Shown: positions 42,765-51,751 of the stretch, piece after piece
How the letters are laid out: each line of letters opens with the position of its first letter
How positions within the stretch are numbered: the first letter of the stretch is position 1
DNA from: Hydrocarboniphaga effusa AP103
GTDB taxonomy: Bacteria > Pseudomonadota > Gammaproteobacteria > Nevskiales > Nevskiaceae
Assembly (NCBI RefSeq): GCF_000271305.1
Contig: NZ_AKGD01000004.1
Span: 372,001 to 436,000, forward strand
DNA: 64,000 bases
Reading direction: 5' to 3'
The notes under the pieces: generated by a model
Database searches by the model: none
What the model saw: only the letters and a program-made list of their open reading frames with translations
Told to the model about the DNA's origin: nothing
Translations under genes and position numbers: made by a program

Positions 42765-43974
42765 ACTGTACGTCTGGATCTGGCTGCCCGGCGCACGGGA
42801 GCCGGTAGTCTGTGGCCGTCTGTGGAGCGAGCAGGACAATCTGCGGTTCGTCTACGGTAGAAGCTATCGAGCCCGCACCGATGCCATTCCGCTGGCGCCC
42901 GAGCTCATGCCGCTGGGCGATCGCATTTACACCGCGCGACGCGCGGGACAGTTGCCCGGGCCTATCGCCGACGCCGCACCCGATGCCTGGGGTCGGCGCG
43001 TCATCGAGTATCGCGACAACACGAGCGAGCTTGCCGAGATCGAATATCTCGCCAAGAGCCACGGTGATCGCATCGGCGCCCTCCACTTCCAGGCCTCGCC
43101 CACACGCTATCGACCCTCCGACACGGCGCCTGCCACGCTGGAGGAACTGCTGAGAGCCGCCGATACCCTGGAGCGACAGCAGCCGCTGCCCCCGGAACTC
43201 GCGGCCGCGCTCGAGCACGGCACCTCGATCGGCGGCGCTCGCCCCAAAGCCACGCTGACGGACGGCGAGCGATTCCTGATCGCCAAGTTCTCATCGACGA
43301 CGGATCGATGGTCGGTAGTCCGTTCGGAGTGGGCCTGCATGCGTCTCGCACGCCGTTGCGGAATCCGCACCGCCGAAACGAGCTTGGCGAACGTCGCCGG
43401 CAAGGACACTCTGCTGGTGGAACGTTTCGATCGCGCAGTCGGCGCAGACGGTCATTTGCGGCGTCGGCTCATGCTGTCGGCGCTGAGCTTGCTCGACCTC
43501 GACGACACCGAAGCCAGGCTCGCGTCCTATCCCCAATTGGCCGAACTCCTGCGGCAACGCGCAGAAGATGGCCGTCGAGACGCAGAAGAGTTGTTCCGGC
43601 GCATGGTCTTCAACATCCTCGTCGGCAACATCGACGATCACGCCAAGAATCACGCGACGTTCTGGGATGGCCGTTGGCTCCGGCTCACCCCTGCCTACGA
43701 CCTGTCGCCGATGCCACGCGTCGGACAGGAAACCGCGCAGGCAATGGAGATCGGGGCCTTCGGCCGATCGGCAACCATCGCCAATGCATTGAGCCAGTCA
43801 GGGCGATTCGGATTGACTGCGGAGCGAGCCGTGGCGATCGTGGACGAAGTGGAGTCGAACATCGCGCAACACTGGCGCGCCGAATTTCAAGCCTGTGACG
43901 TACCCGATATTGAAATCGGACGCTTGGATCAAACGGCGATTCTGGCACCCGCAGCGCGCAGGCGAGAAAACTGA
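42754..43974 (+). CDS. hipA: HipA-like serine/threonine kinase toxin
   Basis: This type II toxin of 406 residues belongs to the HipA kinase family, whose E. coli member phosphorylates glutamyl-tRNA synthetase. The N-terminal HipA domain (LAPELMPLGDRIYTARRAG, LPGPIADAAPDAWG) is followed by the kinase core: nucleotide loop GTSIGGARPKATL, catalytic NILVGNIDDHAKNH and metal-binding LTPAYDLSPM. All key residues are present, so it is probably active. The short N-subdomain differs from E. coli HipA, so the target may differ. Confidence 0.9.
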   Translation: MTSELYVWIWLPGAREPVVCGRLWSEQDNLRFVYGRSYRARTDAIPLAPELMPLGDRIYTARRAGQLPGPIADAAPDAWGRRVIEYRDNTSELAEIEYLAKSHGDRIGALHFQASPTRYRPSDTAPATLEELLRAADTLERQQPLPPELAAALEHGTSIGGARPKATLTDGERFLIAKFSSTTDRWSVVRSEWACMRLARRCGIRTAETSLANVAGKDTLLVERFDRAVGADGHLRRRLMLSALSLLDLDDTEARLASYPQLAELLRQRAEDGRRDAEELFRRMVFNILVGNIDDHAKNHATFWDGRWLRLTPAYDLSPMPRVGQETAQAMEIGAFGRSATIANALSQSGRFGLTAERAVAIVDEVESNIAQHWRAEFQACDVPDIEIGRLDQTAILAPAARRREN

Positions 43975-44046
43975 CTCGTACGGCTCGCAACATCGGTCGG
44001 CCGCTTCATGCGAGCCCGCGCCGTTAGCGACAGCCGCGAATCCGTT

Positions 44047-44403
44047 TCACACCGACCCACCGTCCTTCTGCCCCGGCACGTCCTCATGCCCTTCGCTGCG
44101 GTCGCGGTGGACCGAGGCGCGTACCAGCAGGATCAGCGTCACCGGCGTGGTCAGCGTGAGAAACAGGCCGATCAGCAGGTCGCGCAGGACGAGCTTCTGC
44201 TCGATCCACGAGAACAGCACGATCGAGGCCGTCAGCACGAGCAGGGTTCCGAGCGTGGTGCCGAGCGTCGGGGCGTGCACGCGATCGTAGAAGCTCGCGA
44301 GCCGGCCGAGCCCGATCGCGCCGATCAGCGACATCGCGGCGCCCGCGATCGCGATGATCGCGACGAGCCAGGCCAGCCAGAGCGGCAATTCGGACAGGCT
44401 CAT
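44047..44403 (-). CDS. mrpG: Mrp Na+/H+ antiporter subunit G
   Basis: This is the last gene of the mrp operon: 118 residues with three membrane helices (LAWLVAIIAIAGAAMSLIGA at the start) and the subunit G motif LGRLASFYDRVHAPTLGTTLG. It overlaps mrpF by four bases (44400-44403). The hydrophilic tail (HRDRSEGHEDVPGQKDGG) is longer than in many homologues. Confidence 0.93.
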   Translation of the reverse strand: MSLSELPLWLAWLVAIIAIAGAAMSLIGAIGLGRLASFYDRVHAPTLGTTLGTLLVLTASIVLFSWIEQKLVLRDLLIGLFLTLTTPVTLILLVRASVHRDRSEGHEDVPGQKDGGSV

Positions 44404-44684
44404 TCGATCACCTCGCCGCGCATGAGGAATTTGGCGAGCGCCACGGTGGCGGTGAAGCCGAGCAGGCCGATGATCAGCGCGGCTTCGAAGTACAGGGCGT
44501 TGCCGGTGCGCACGCCGCCCGAGACGATCAGCAGCATGCCGTTGAGATACAGCGTATCCATGCCGAGCACGCGATCCTGCGCGCGCGGGCCGCGCAGCAC
44601 GCGCCAGGCCGCGAACGACATGGCGACGACGAGCATGAACTGGGCCAGGCCCAGGCCCCAGTACAGAACGGAGACGGCGTTCAT
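44400..44684 (-). CDS. mrpF: Mrp Na+/H+ antiporter subunit F
   Basis: This 94-residue, three-helix subunit carries the MrpF/PhaF motif RGPRAQDRVLGMDTLYLNGM and ends in AKFLMRGEVIE. It overlaps mrpE and mrpG by four bases each. The start at ATG 44684 was chosen from this overlap; longer frames only shadow mrpE. Confidence 0.92.
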   Translation of the reverse strand: MNAVSVLYWGLGLAQFMLVVAMSFAAWRVLRGPRAQDRVLGMDTLYLNGMLLIVSGGVRTGNALYFEAALIIGLLGFTATVALAKFLMRGEVIE

Positions 44685-45181
44685 TCGAAGATCTCCATGA
44701 GCGGAGCCTCGTAGCGGTGATGCACGATCCACGACCAGTCGTCCTCGTCGATGAGATCGAGCACGTGCATGAGCAGCTTGCCGGTGGCCTCGTCGTATTG
44801 AACCCAGAGCGTGCCCGGAATGGACGACAGGATGAGCGCGAGCAGCGCCAGACCATGGCGGTTGCGCATGCGCAGCTGCAATTCGACGAAGCCCGAAACA
44901 CGGGCACGCCGCTGATTCGACAGGATCACTTTGGCGACCGCGAAATTGGAACGCAGCATGTCGACGAGCACGACGCCGAACAGCCGCAGGAGCTTGAGCG
45001 GCGAACGGATGCGCGGCTTCTCCACCTGCAGCGCGATCATCACGAACGGAACCAGCAGGCCGAGCAGCGCGCCCATCGCAAGCGTCGCGGGTTTCAATGA
45101 CGATTGCAGCAGCATCCACATGAGCAGGATGCCGAGCGACAGCACGGGATGCGGCAGCAGGCGTTGCACGAACGATTTCAT
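44681..45181 (-). CDS. mrpE: Mrp Na+/H+ antiporter subunit E
   Basis: This 166-residue subunit has two N-terminal membrane helices and the MrpE signature segments FGVVLVDMLRSNFAVAKVIL and LALLALILSSIPGTLWVQYD. It overlaps mrpD and mrpF by four bases each. Confidence 0.93.
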   Translation of the reverse strand: MKSFVQRLLPHPVLSLGILLMWMLLQSSLKPATLAMGALLGLLVPFVMIALQVEKPRIRSPLKLLRLFGVVLVDMLRSNFAVAKVILSNQRRARVSGFVELQLRMRNRHGLALLALILSSIPGTLWVQYDEATGKLLMHVLDLIDEDDWSWIVHHRYEAPLMEIFE

Positions 45182-46776
45182 GGAGCCCCCAGCAGCACGG
45201 CGCGAATGTAGCCGGTCGGAGAATTGAGCCAGGCACTGGTCTGCTCGACGTAGTGCAAGGCAGCGCCGCCCCAGAGCGTGAGTGCGAGCGCGCAGACCAG
45301 CAGTGCGCCCAATGCCGCAAGCTCGGTGGGCCAGGCCGCAAGATCGCCGGTTTCGCCCGGAATCCACAGCAGCGAAACCCCCAGGCGCACGAGCGCGATC
45401 AGCAGGCCCAGGCTCGAAAACGTGAGCGCGGCGATGACGGCCCAGGCCGCCATGCCCGCGGGCTCGTCGGGCGGCAGCAGTGCGTTGAAGATGGCGAACT
45501 TGCCGATGAAGCCGGCAAAAGGCGGAACGCCGGCAACCAGCAGCGAGCAGATCACGAAGCAGACGCCGAGCGTTGCGACCGCGGGCGGAATCACCACGCC
45601 CACTTCTTCGATGTCGTGGTTCTCGAACGGATCGTGATACTCGTCGTTGAACACCGGATCGGCCGCGGTCGCGGCGCCCTTGCGCGAGCGTTCGAGGATG
45701 CCGGCGAGCAGGAACAGCGAGGCCGCGGCGAAGGTCGAGCCGACCATGTAGAACAGGGCGCCCGACAGCGCCGGCGTACTGCCGGTGCCGACCACCGCGA
45801 TCATCGTGCCGGACGAGATCAGCAGCACGTAGCCCGCGGCGCGCGCGAGCTCCCGCGTGCCGAGGATGCCGACGGTGCCGTAGCCGATGGTGGCGATGCC
45901 GCCGACCAGCAGCCAGCTGCTGCCGAAGCCTGCGGAATCGCCGCCTTGCGAGCCGAAAACCAGCAGCGATAAACGAACGATCGCGTAACCGCCGACCTTG
46001 CTCATGATCGCGAACATCGCCGCCGCAGGCGCGCTCGCCGCCGCATAGGTATTCGGCAACCAGAAACCCAGCGGCCACATGCCGGCCTTGATCAGGAACG
46101 CGGTGCCGAGAATCGCTGCGCCGGCTTCGAGCAGCGGCCGGTCGGCCGGCGGAATCTCGGCGATGCGCGCTGCCAGGTCGGCCATGTTGAGCGTGCCGGC
46201 GACGCCGTAGATCAGGCTCACGCCGATCAGGAAGAAAGTCGAGGCAAGCAGGTTGATGGCGATGTAATGCAGGCCCGCGCGGATGCGCGGCTCGCCCGAG
46301 CCATGCAGCACCAGGCCATACGAAGCCGCGAGCATGACCTCGAAGAACACGAACAGGTTGAACAGGTCGCCGGTCAGGAACGCGCCGTTCACGCCCATGA
46401 GCAGCAGCAGGAACAGCGAGTAGAAACGCGGTCCGGCGCGATCCCAGCGCACCAGCGCGAACAGCAGCGTGCAGAAGCCGAGCACGCTCGTGAGCAGCAG
46501 CATCATCGCCGACAGCCGATCGACGACCATGACGATGCCGAACGGAGCCGGCCAGTCGCCGAGCGCGTAGACCTTGGCGGTGTCGCCGCCATCGGGCGCG
46601 CCGCTCATCGCGAAGATCGTCAGCGTCAGCGCGATGCCGACGAGCGCGAGCGTGGTGGCGATGCTCAGCGCGGATTTGATGCGCCGGTGCTCGCCGCTCG
46701 GCAGCAGCATCGCCGCCGCGACGATCAGCGGCAGCACGATCGGCAGCAGGATCAGGTGATCGCTCCAGTGCATCAT
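45178..46776 (-). CDS. mrpD: Mrp Na+/H+ antiporter subunit D
   Basis: This is a large antiporter-like subunit of 532 residues with about 14 membrane helices, homologous to complex I NuoL/M/N. Signature stretches are FLTGDLFNLFVFFEVMLAAS, the lysine-bearing TAFLIKAGMWPLGFWLPNTY and AAMFAIMSKVGGYA. A hydrophilic loop (PVFNDEYHDPFENHDIEE) is inserted between helices in the C-terminal half. It overlaps mrpC and mrpE by four bases each. Confidence 0.95.
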   Translation of the reverse strand: MMHWSDHLILLPIVLPLIVAAAMLLPSGEHRRIKSALSIATTLALVGIALTLTIFAMSGAPDGGDTAKVYALGDWPAPFGIVMVVDRLSAMMLLLTSVLGFCTLLFALVRWDRAGPRFYSLFLLLLMGVNGAFLTGDLFNLFVFFEVMLAASYGLVLHGSGEPRIRAGLHYIAINLLASTFFLIGVSLIYGVAGTLNMADLAARIAEIPPADRPLLEAGAAILGTAFLIKAGMWPLGFWLPNTYAAASAPAAAMFAIMSKVGGYAIVRLSLLVFGSQGGDSAGFGSSWLLVGGIATIGYGTVGILGTRELARAAGYVLLISSGTMIAVVGTGSTPALSGALFYMVGSTFAAASLFLLAGILERSRKGAATAADPVFNDEYHDPFENHDIEEVGVVIPPAVATLGVCFVICSLLVAGVPPFAGFIGKFAIFNALLPPDEPAGMAAWAVIAALTFSSLGLLIALVRLGVSLLWIPGETGDLAAWPTELAALGALLVCALALTLWGGAALHYVEQTSAWLNSPTGYIRAVLLGAP

Positions 46777-47117
46777 TGATCGGTTTCCTTGCCGTCGACA
46801 TGGTCGGTGCCGGTAGCGCCGCGCGACGCGAGCAGCACGACGAGGAACAAGGCGCTCAGCGCGAAGCTGATGACGATCGCGGTGAGCACGAGCGCCTGCG
46901 TCACCGGATCGTCGTACTGCGACACGTCGATCGCGTCGGTGTTGACGAGCACGGGTGGCGAGTCGATGCGCAAGCGCCCCATCGAGAAGATGAACAGGTT
47001 GATCGCATAGGCGACCAGCGAAAGCCCCACGATCACCTGGAAAGTTCGCGGGCGCAGCATGAGCCAGACGCCCGATGCGGTCAGCACGCCGATGCCGATG
47101 GCGACGACGATTTCCAT
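46773..47117 (-). CDS. mrpC: Mrp Na+/H+ antiporter subunit C
   Basis: This 114-residue NuoK-like subunit has three membrane helices and the motif LVAYAINLFIFSMGRL followed by DPVTQALVLTAIVISFALSA. It shares one base with the end of mrpA (TAATG) and four with mrpD. Confidence 0.94.
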   Translation of the reverse strand: MEIVVAIGIGVLTASGVWLMLRPRTFQVIVGLSLVAYAINLFIFSMGRLRIDSPPVLVNTDAIDVSQYDDPVTQALVLTAIVISFALSALFLVVLLASRGATGTDHVDGKETDQ

Positions 47118-50089
47118 TACGCGTTCTCCTGCTCGGCGTCGCCTTCTTCGGTTGCCGCCTCGGGCCTGGCCACCCGCTCGCGCGGCTTGCGCAGCGACTG
47201 GTGCGCGAGCGCGACCAAGGTCAGCACGGTGGCACCCACCACGAGGATGAACACGCCCGCGTCGAACACCACGGCCGATGCGAGCGGCAGCTTGCCGAGC
47301 AGCGGAAACTCGACGTAGCGGAACCACGAGGTCAGGAACGGATGGCCGAACAGCCACGATCCGGCCCCTGCGAGCGCGGCGATCAGCAGGCCGAGCCCGA
47401 TCCACGACAGCGGATGGATATCGAGCCGCTCTTCCACCCAGCGCGCGCCCGAGGCCATGTACAGCAGGATCACCGCGATCGACATGGTGATGCCGGCGAC
47501 GAAACCGCCGCCCGGCAAGTCGTGTCCGCGCAGGAACAGGTGCACGGCGAGCACGATGATGACCGGATAAAGCCACTTCATGATCACGCGCGGAATCAGC
47601 ATGGTGTCGGACAGCGTGCTGCCGACCTCGCGCTGCTCGTGCCGGCTGTCGTGATCGTTCTGGATCTGCTGCTGCTTGGGCAGCGACAGGCTTTCGGTAG
47701 CCGGACGGAAGCGGCGCAGCAGCGCGAACACCGTGAGGCCGACGATGCCGAGCACGGTGATTTCGCCCAGGGTGTCGAAGCCGCGGAAGTCGACGAGCAG
47801 CACGTTGACGACGTTGCGCCCGCCGCCCTCGGAATACGAACGCTCGAGGAAGAAGTGGGCGATGCTTTCGCCTGGCGGTCGCGTCATCACCGCATAGGCG
47901 AGCAGCGCGAGCCCGGAGCCCGAAGCGACGGCGATCAGGAAATCGCCCGCGCGGCGGCGCTGGTTTCGCTCGATGTTCTCGGGGCGGACCGCGATGGTTT
48001 CCTGGCGCTTCGGCAGCCAGCGCAAGCCGAGCAGCAGCAGCACGGTGGTGACGATCTCCACGACCAGCTGCGTGAGCGCGAGATCGGGCGCCGATAGCCA
48101 GACGAAGCTCAGGCAGCTGACGAGCCCGGCTCCACCCATCAGCACGGTCGCGGCGAGCCGATGATATTTGGCGCTCCAGGCCGCCCCGATCGCGCAGGTG
48201 CAGCCGATCACCCACAGCAGCACGAACACCGGATCGACCGCCGACAGGTGCTCGAAGCTATCGCCGAGCCCAAGCCCGCGGCTGCCAAGCGCGAGAAACG
48301 CGGCCGCCATCGCGCACAGGATCAGGCAGCGCAGCTGCCACTGCAGGCGCTCGGTGCTGAAGCGATCCTCGAGCGTGCCGGCGACCCGGTAGAACAGCGC
48401 CAGCGACTTGTCGAACAGCATGCCGCCGTCGAAGGGGCTCAGCAGCAGCGGGCCTCCACGCGGATTGGTGTTGATCGAGCGCCGGAACACCACGTAAAGC
48501 GCAACACCGCCCACGAGTGCGATCAGGCTCATGATCAGCGGCGCGTTGAAGCCGTGCCAGATCGCGAGGCTGTATTCGGGCGTCTGCCCTCCGAGCACCG
48601 ACACCACGGCCGATGCGAGGAACGGCGCGATCGTCAGCGCCGGCACGGTGCCGACCGCGACGCAGAGCAGCACCAGGAACTCGATCGGAAAGCGCATCCA
48701 GCGCGGAGGCTCGTGCGGCTGCTGCGGCAGATCCGTCGCCGAATCGCCGAAGAAAACCTGATGGATGAAGCGCAGCGAGTACAGCACCGAGAACGCGCTC
48801 GCCACCGTCGCGACCACGGGCAGGAAGGTGCTCAGGTAATGACCGCCGCGATTGGCGACCGCTTCGGCCAGGAACATTTCCTTGGACAGGAAACCATTGA
48901 GCAGCGGAACGCCGGCCATCGCCGCGGCCGCGACCATCGCGAGCGTGGCGGTGATCGGCATGCTGCGCGACAGCCCGCTCAAGCGCCGCAGATCGCGCGT
49001 GCCGGTTTCGTGATCGATGATGCCCGCGGCCATGAACAGCGAGGCCTTGAAGGTGGCGTGATTGACGACGTGGAAGATCGCCGCGACTGCGGCGAGCGGG
49101 CTGCCGAGCCCGAGCAGCACCGTGATCAGGCCGAGATGGCTGATCGTCGAATACGCGAGCAGGCCCTTGAGATCGTGCTGGAAGATCGCCGAGTACGCGC
49201 CCACGAGCAGCGTCGCCGTGCCCGCACCGCCGACGATCAGGTACCAGGCCTCGGTGCCCGACATCACCGGCCACAGGCGGATCATCAGGAAAATGCCGGC
49301 CTTGACCATCGTCGCCGAATGCAGGTACGCGGACACCGGCGTCGGCGCCGACATCGCACGTGGCAGCCAGAAGTGAAACGGAAACTGCGCGCTCTTGGTC
49401 AGCGCGCCGAGCAGCACGAGGATCAGCGCCGGCACGTAGGCCGGGCTGTTGCGGATCGCCTCGCCCGAGTTCAGCACCACGTCGAGATCGAAGCTGCCGA
49501 CGATGCGCCCGATGATCAGCATGCCGAGCAGCAGGCACAGGCCGCCCGTCGCGGTCACCGTGAGCGCCATGCGCGCACCGTCGCGCGCCGATGGATTGCT
49601 GTGCCAGTAGCCGATCAGCAGGAACGAGAACAGGCTCGTGAGCTCCCAGCTCACCACCAGCTGCACGAGGTTGCCAGCCATCACCACGCCGAGCATCGCG
49701 CCCATGAAGGCGAGGAAGAACATGAAGAAGCGCGAGACCGGATCTTTCTTGGCGATGTAGTAGCGCGCGTAGAGCACCACCAGCGCGCCGATGCCGAGCA
49801 CCAGCATCGAGAACAGCCACGAGAGCCCGTCGAGCCTCAGCACCAGGCTCACGCCGAGCGTCGGCAGCCAGCGAATCTCGTGCCGCACGACATTGCCGTC
49901 GGTCACGTGCGGATACAGCAGGATCGCGCAGAGCAGCCCGGTGAACGCGACGCTCCAGGCCAGGGCCGCGGCCCAGTTGCGCGCATAGGTCGGAAGGAAG
50001 AACGCGACCGCAGCGCCCGCGAAGGGCGCCATGGCCATGATCTGCAGCAGCAGCGCATCTGACAGCAGCGGCATCAGGGCCTCCACCAT
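47117..50089 (-). CDS. mrpA: Mrp Na+/H+ antiporter subunit A fused to subunit B
   Basis: This first gene of the operon encodes 990 residues. The N-terminal 500 residues are the NuoL-like antiporter core (VVSWELTSLFSFLLIGYW, LTKSAQFPFHFWLPRAMSAP, HSATMVKAGIFLMIRLWP). An MbhD/MbhE-like part follows, and from about residue 830 a complete MrpB domain (LHLFLRGHDLPGGGFVAGI-like, read here as HLFLRGHDLPGGGFVAGI). Fusion of A and B defines the six-gene group 2 Mrp/Pha systems. The complex exports Na+ (or K+) for protons and supports alkaline pH and salt tolerance. The promoter should lie in 50090-50418. Confidence 0.95.
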   Translation of the reverse strand: MVEALMPLLSDALLLQIMAMAPFAGAAVAFFLPTYARNWAAALAWSVAFTGLLCAILLYPHVTDGNVVRHEIRWLPTLGVSLVLRLDGLSWLFSMLVLGIGALVVLYARYYIAKKDPVSRFFMFFLAFMGAMLGVVMAGNLVQLVVSWELTSLFSFLLIGYWHSNPSARDGARMALTVTATGGLCLLLGMLIIGRIVGSFDLDVVLNSGEAIRNSPAYVPALILVLLGALTKSAQFPFHFWLPRAMSAPTPVSAYLHSATMVKAGIFLMIRLWPVMSGTEAWYLIVGGAGTATLLVGAYSAIFQHDLKGLLAYSTISHLGLITVLLGLGSPLAAVAAIFHVVNHATFKASLFMAAGIIDHETGTRDLRRLSGLSRSMPITATLAMVAAAAMAGVPLLNGFLSKEMFLAEAVANRGGHYLSTFLPVVATVASAFSVLYSLRFIHQVFFGDSATDLPQQPHEPPRWMRFPIEFLVLLCVAVGTVPALTIAPFLASAVVSVLGGQTPEYSLAIWHGFNAPLIMSLIALVGGVALYVVFRRSINTNPRGGPLLLSPFDGGMLFDKSLALFYRVAGTLEDRFSTERLQWQLRCLILCAMAAAFLALGSRGLGLGDSFEHLSAVDPVFVLLWVIGCTCAIGAAWSAKYHRLAATVLMGGAGLVSCLSFVWLSAPDLALTQLVVEIVTTVLLLLGLRWLPKRQETIAVRPENIERNQRRRAGDFLIAVASGSGLALLAYAVMTRPPGESIAHFFLERSYSEGGGRNVVNVLLVDFRGFDTLGEITVLGIVGLTVFALLRRFRPATESLSLPKQQQIQNDHDSRHEQREVGSTLSDTMLIPRVIMKWLYPVIIVLAVHLFLRGHDLPGGGFVAGITMSIAVILLYMASGARWVEERLDIHPLSWIGLGLLIAALAGAGSWLFGHPFLTSWFRYVEFPLLGKLPLASAVVFDAGVFILVVGATVLTLVALAHQSLRKPRERVARPEAATEEGDAEQENA

Positions 50090-50418
50090 TGGGGCCCGAC
50101 GCAGCTCATCGGGCCTTGCCCGGCATCATGCGCGTTTTCGTTCGTTCTCATGCGTCGTCATCGTGTCTGCGAAGTGAGCGGCGCATCCGGAGGCGAAGCG
50201 CCAGCGCTTCATCCGAACACTCGTGCCAGCCCGTACGGCATAGCCACAGACACCATCGGCCAGCCTTCTGCATGGCCGAGACGCGAAGGCGTTCTCAACC
50301 GGGTGCAGGATTTAGGCTGTCGTTGTGGTGGTTCTGCGGCGGAACAGCTGCGCGGGCCACGCCGAGTTATTGTACTGCACCCATCGTTTGGCGTTCTTGA
50401 GAAAATTCCGAGCCAAGC
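50090..50418. other. 329-bp intergenic region
   Basis: The region separates two minus-strand genes and must hold the mrp promoter and the end of the orphan membrane-protein gene. Short frames here lack recognisable sequence and no intrinsic terminator with a T-run is evident. Its right end (about 50360-50410) is of lower GC, like the following gene. Confidence 0.4.
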
Positions 50419-51093
50419 CTACGCCCGCCAAAGCAGGATCGCGTAGAGAAAGCCGACGACAACGATCAACAAAGGAATCAGTGCGCCCATGTAAAAACGA
50501 TGCCAAGGATCATCGGGGTCGCGCTTGAGCACTTCCTTGACGATCCGTTCCCGTCGAGCAAACAGGCCGTGCTGGGCATCCACCGACGGGGCCAATGCGC
50601 TCGCGCCCACGAACAGCAGGCCGAAGCCCAGCAGTAGAAGTGCGAGCGCCCACAACAGGAACTGCCCGATGGATGCCGGAACATAAATCGGCATCATCGC
50701 AACGACTGCAATTGCCGACGATATAGCGTTGAAAGTCGACAGGCAGAGATCGGCAGATACCTTGAGAATGAATCCCCAGATCATTCCCCCGCACCCCTGC
50801 CCCAACAGCGTCGGACGATACGTAAGCTGTACACAACGCAGCGCATAGACGCTAAGGCCCACACACGCGGCGACGCCGAACCATTGGTTGAGGGCAGTCA
50901 GAGGACCGGCGCTGTATCGCAGGAAAGCCAGGCGAAACTCCTCTCCTGCCTTCGAGTAGAGCGTGCATTTCGCAAACAGGCCTCCCGCTATACTCCATAG
51001 AAGAAACCGATAGATCAGCTCGCGGTGAGGTTTTTCCTCGATGCGCTTCTTGAACGGATTGACGTACTTCGCTTCGCGCGCAGCCAGCTCCAT
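50419..51093 (-). CDS. Orphan multi-pass membrane protein of unknown function
   Basis: This 224-residue protein has about five hydrophobic segments (near ELIYRFLLWSIAGGLFA, WFGVAACVGLSVYAL, STFNAISSAIAVVAMMPIYV, FLLWALALLLLGFGLLFVGA and LIPLLIVVVGFLYAILLW). A basic/acidic N-terminus (YVNPFKKRIEEKPHRE) and a charged loop (RRERIVKEVLKRDPDDPWHR) would face the cytoplasm. I recognise no family. The DNA has more A+T and less biased codon use than its neighbours, which suggests a more recent arrival. It has no obvious partner gene. Confidence 0.75.
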   Translation of the reverse strand: MELAAREAKYVNPFKKRIEEKPHRELIYRFLLWSIAGGLFAKCTLYSKAGEEFRLAFLRYSAGPLTALNQWFGVAACVGLSVYALRCVQLTYRPTLLGQGCGGMIWGFILKVSADLCLSTFNAISSAIAVVAMMPIYVPASIGQFLLWALALLLLGFGLLFVGASALAPSVDAQHGLFARRERIVKEVLKRDPDDPWHRFYMGALIPLLIVVVGFLYAILLWRA

Positions 51094-51193
51094 ATTCCCC
51101 CTCCCGTATCCAGGTAGCCCACGACATTGTCGCGGGAAGATAGTCGATGCAAATAGACGGCTACAGCGCTATTTCGCTCCGGCCCACGGTCTC

Positions 51194-51751
51194 TCAGGGA
51201 ACGAAGCGCTTGCCGAGTTTGCGTGCCAAGGTGCGCCGGTGCATGCCGAGCCGGCGCGCGGTTTCGGAGATATTGAAGCCGGTCTCCGCGAGCGTCTCGT
51301 GGATGCGCTCCCATTCGAGCGTCTTGATCGATGTGGGCCTCGCGGCGACCGGAATGTCGACCTCGCCGGGCGTCCGCGAAAACGCAGCTTCGATATCGTC
51401 GGTGTTCGAAGGCTTGACGAGGTAGTTGCTGGCCCCGAGCTTGATCGCCTCGACCGCGGTCGCGATGCTCGCGAAGCCCGTCAGCACCACGATGAGCATG
51501 TCGGCGTCGTGCTGATGCAGCGCCTGCACGACGGCCAGGCCCGATTCGGTGCCGAGCTTGAGGTCGACCACCGCGTTGGTCGGCGCATGCGTCCGCAGCA
51601 GCTCGCGGGCCTCTTCGAGGCTGGTCGCCAGAATCACGCGCCAGTCGCGACGCTCGAACGAGCGTTTGAGCGTGCGCGCGAACGCCGCGTCGTCCTCGAC
51701 GATCAGCAGCAGGCGCTCGTTCTCGTTCGGATGGCTCGCCGATTCGCTCAT
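51194..51751 (-). CDS. RegA/PrrA/ActR-type response regulator
   Basis: This 185-residue regulator has a receiver domain (phospho-acceptor in NAVVDLKLGTESGLAV, lysine in YLVKPSNTDD) and a Fis-type helix-turn-helix at the extreme C-terminus (NISETARRLGMHRRTLARKL), which is almost diagnostic for RegA/PrrA. It overlaps the kinase gene by four bases. RegA-type regulators adjust respiration, carbon and hydrogen metabolism to the redox state. Confidence 0.94.
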   Translation of the reverse strand: MSESASHPNENERLLLIVEDDAAFARTLKRSFERRDWRVILATSLEEARELLRTHAPTNAVVDLKLGTESGLAVVQALHQHDADMLIVVLTGFASIATAVEAIKLGASNYLVKPSNTDDIEAAFSRTPGEVDIPVAARPTSIKTLEWERIHETLAETGFNISETARRLGMHRRTLARKLGKRFVP

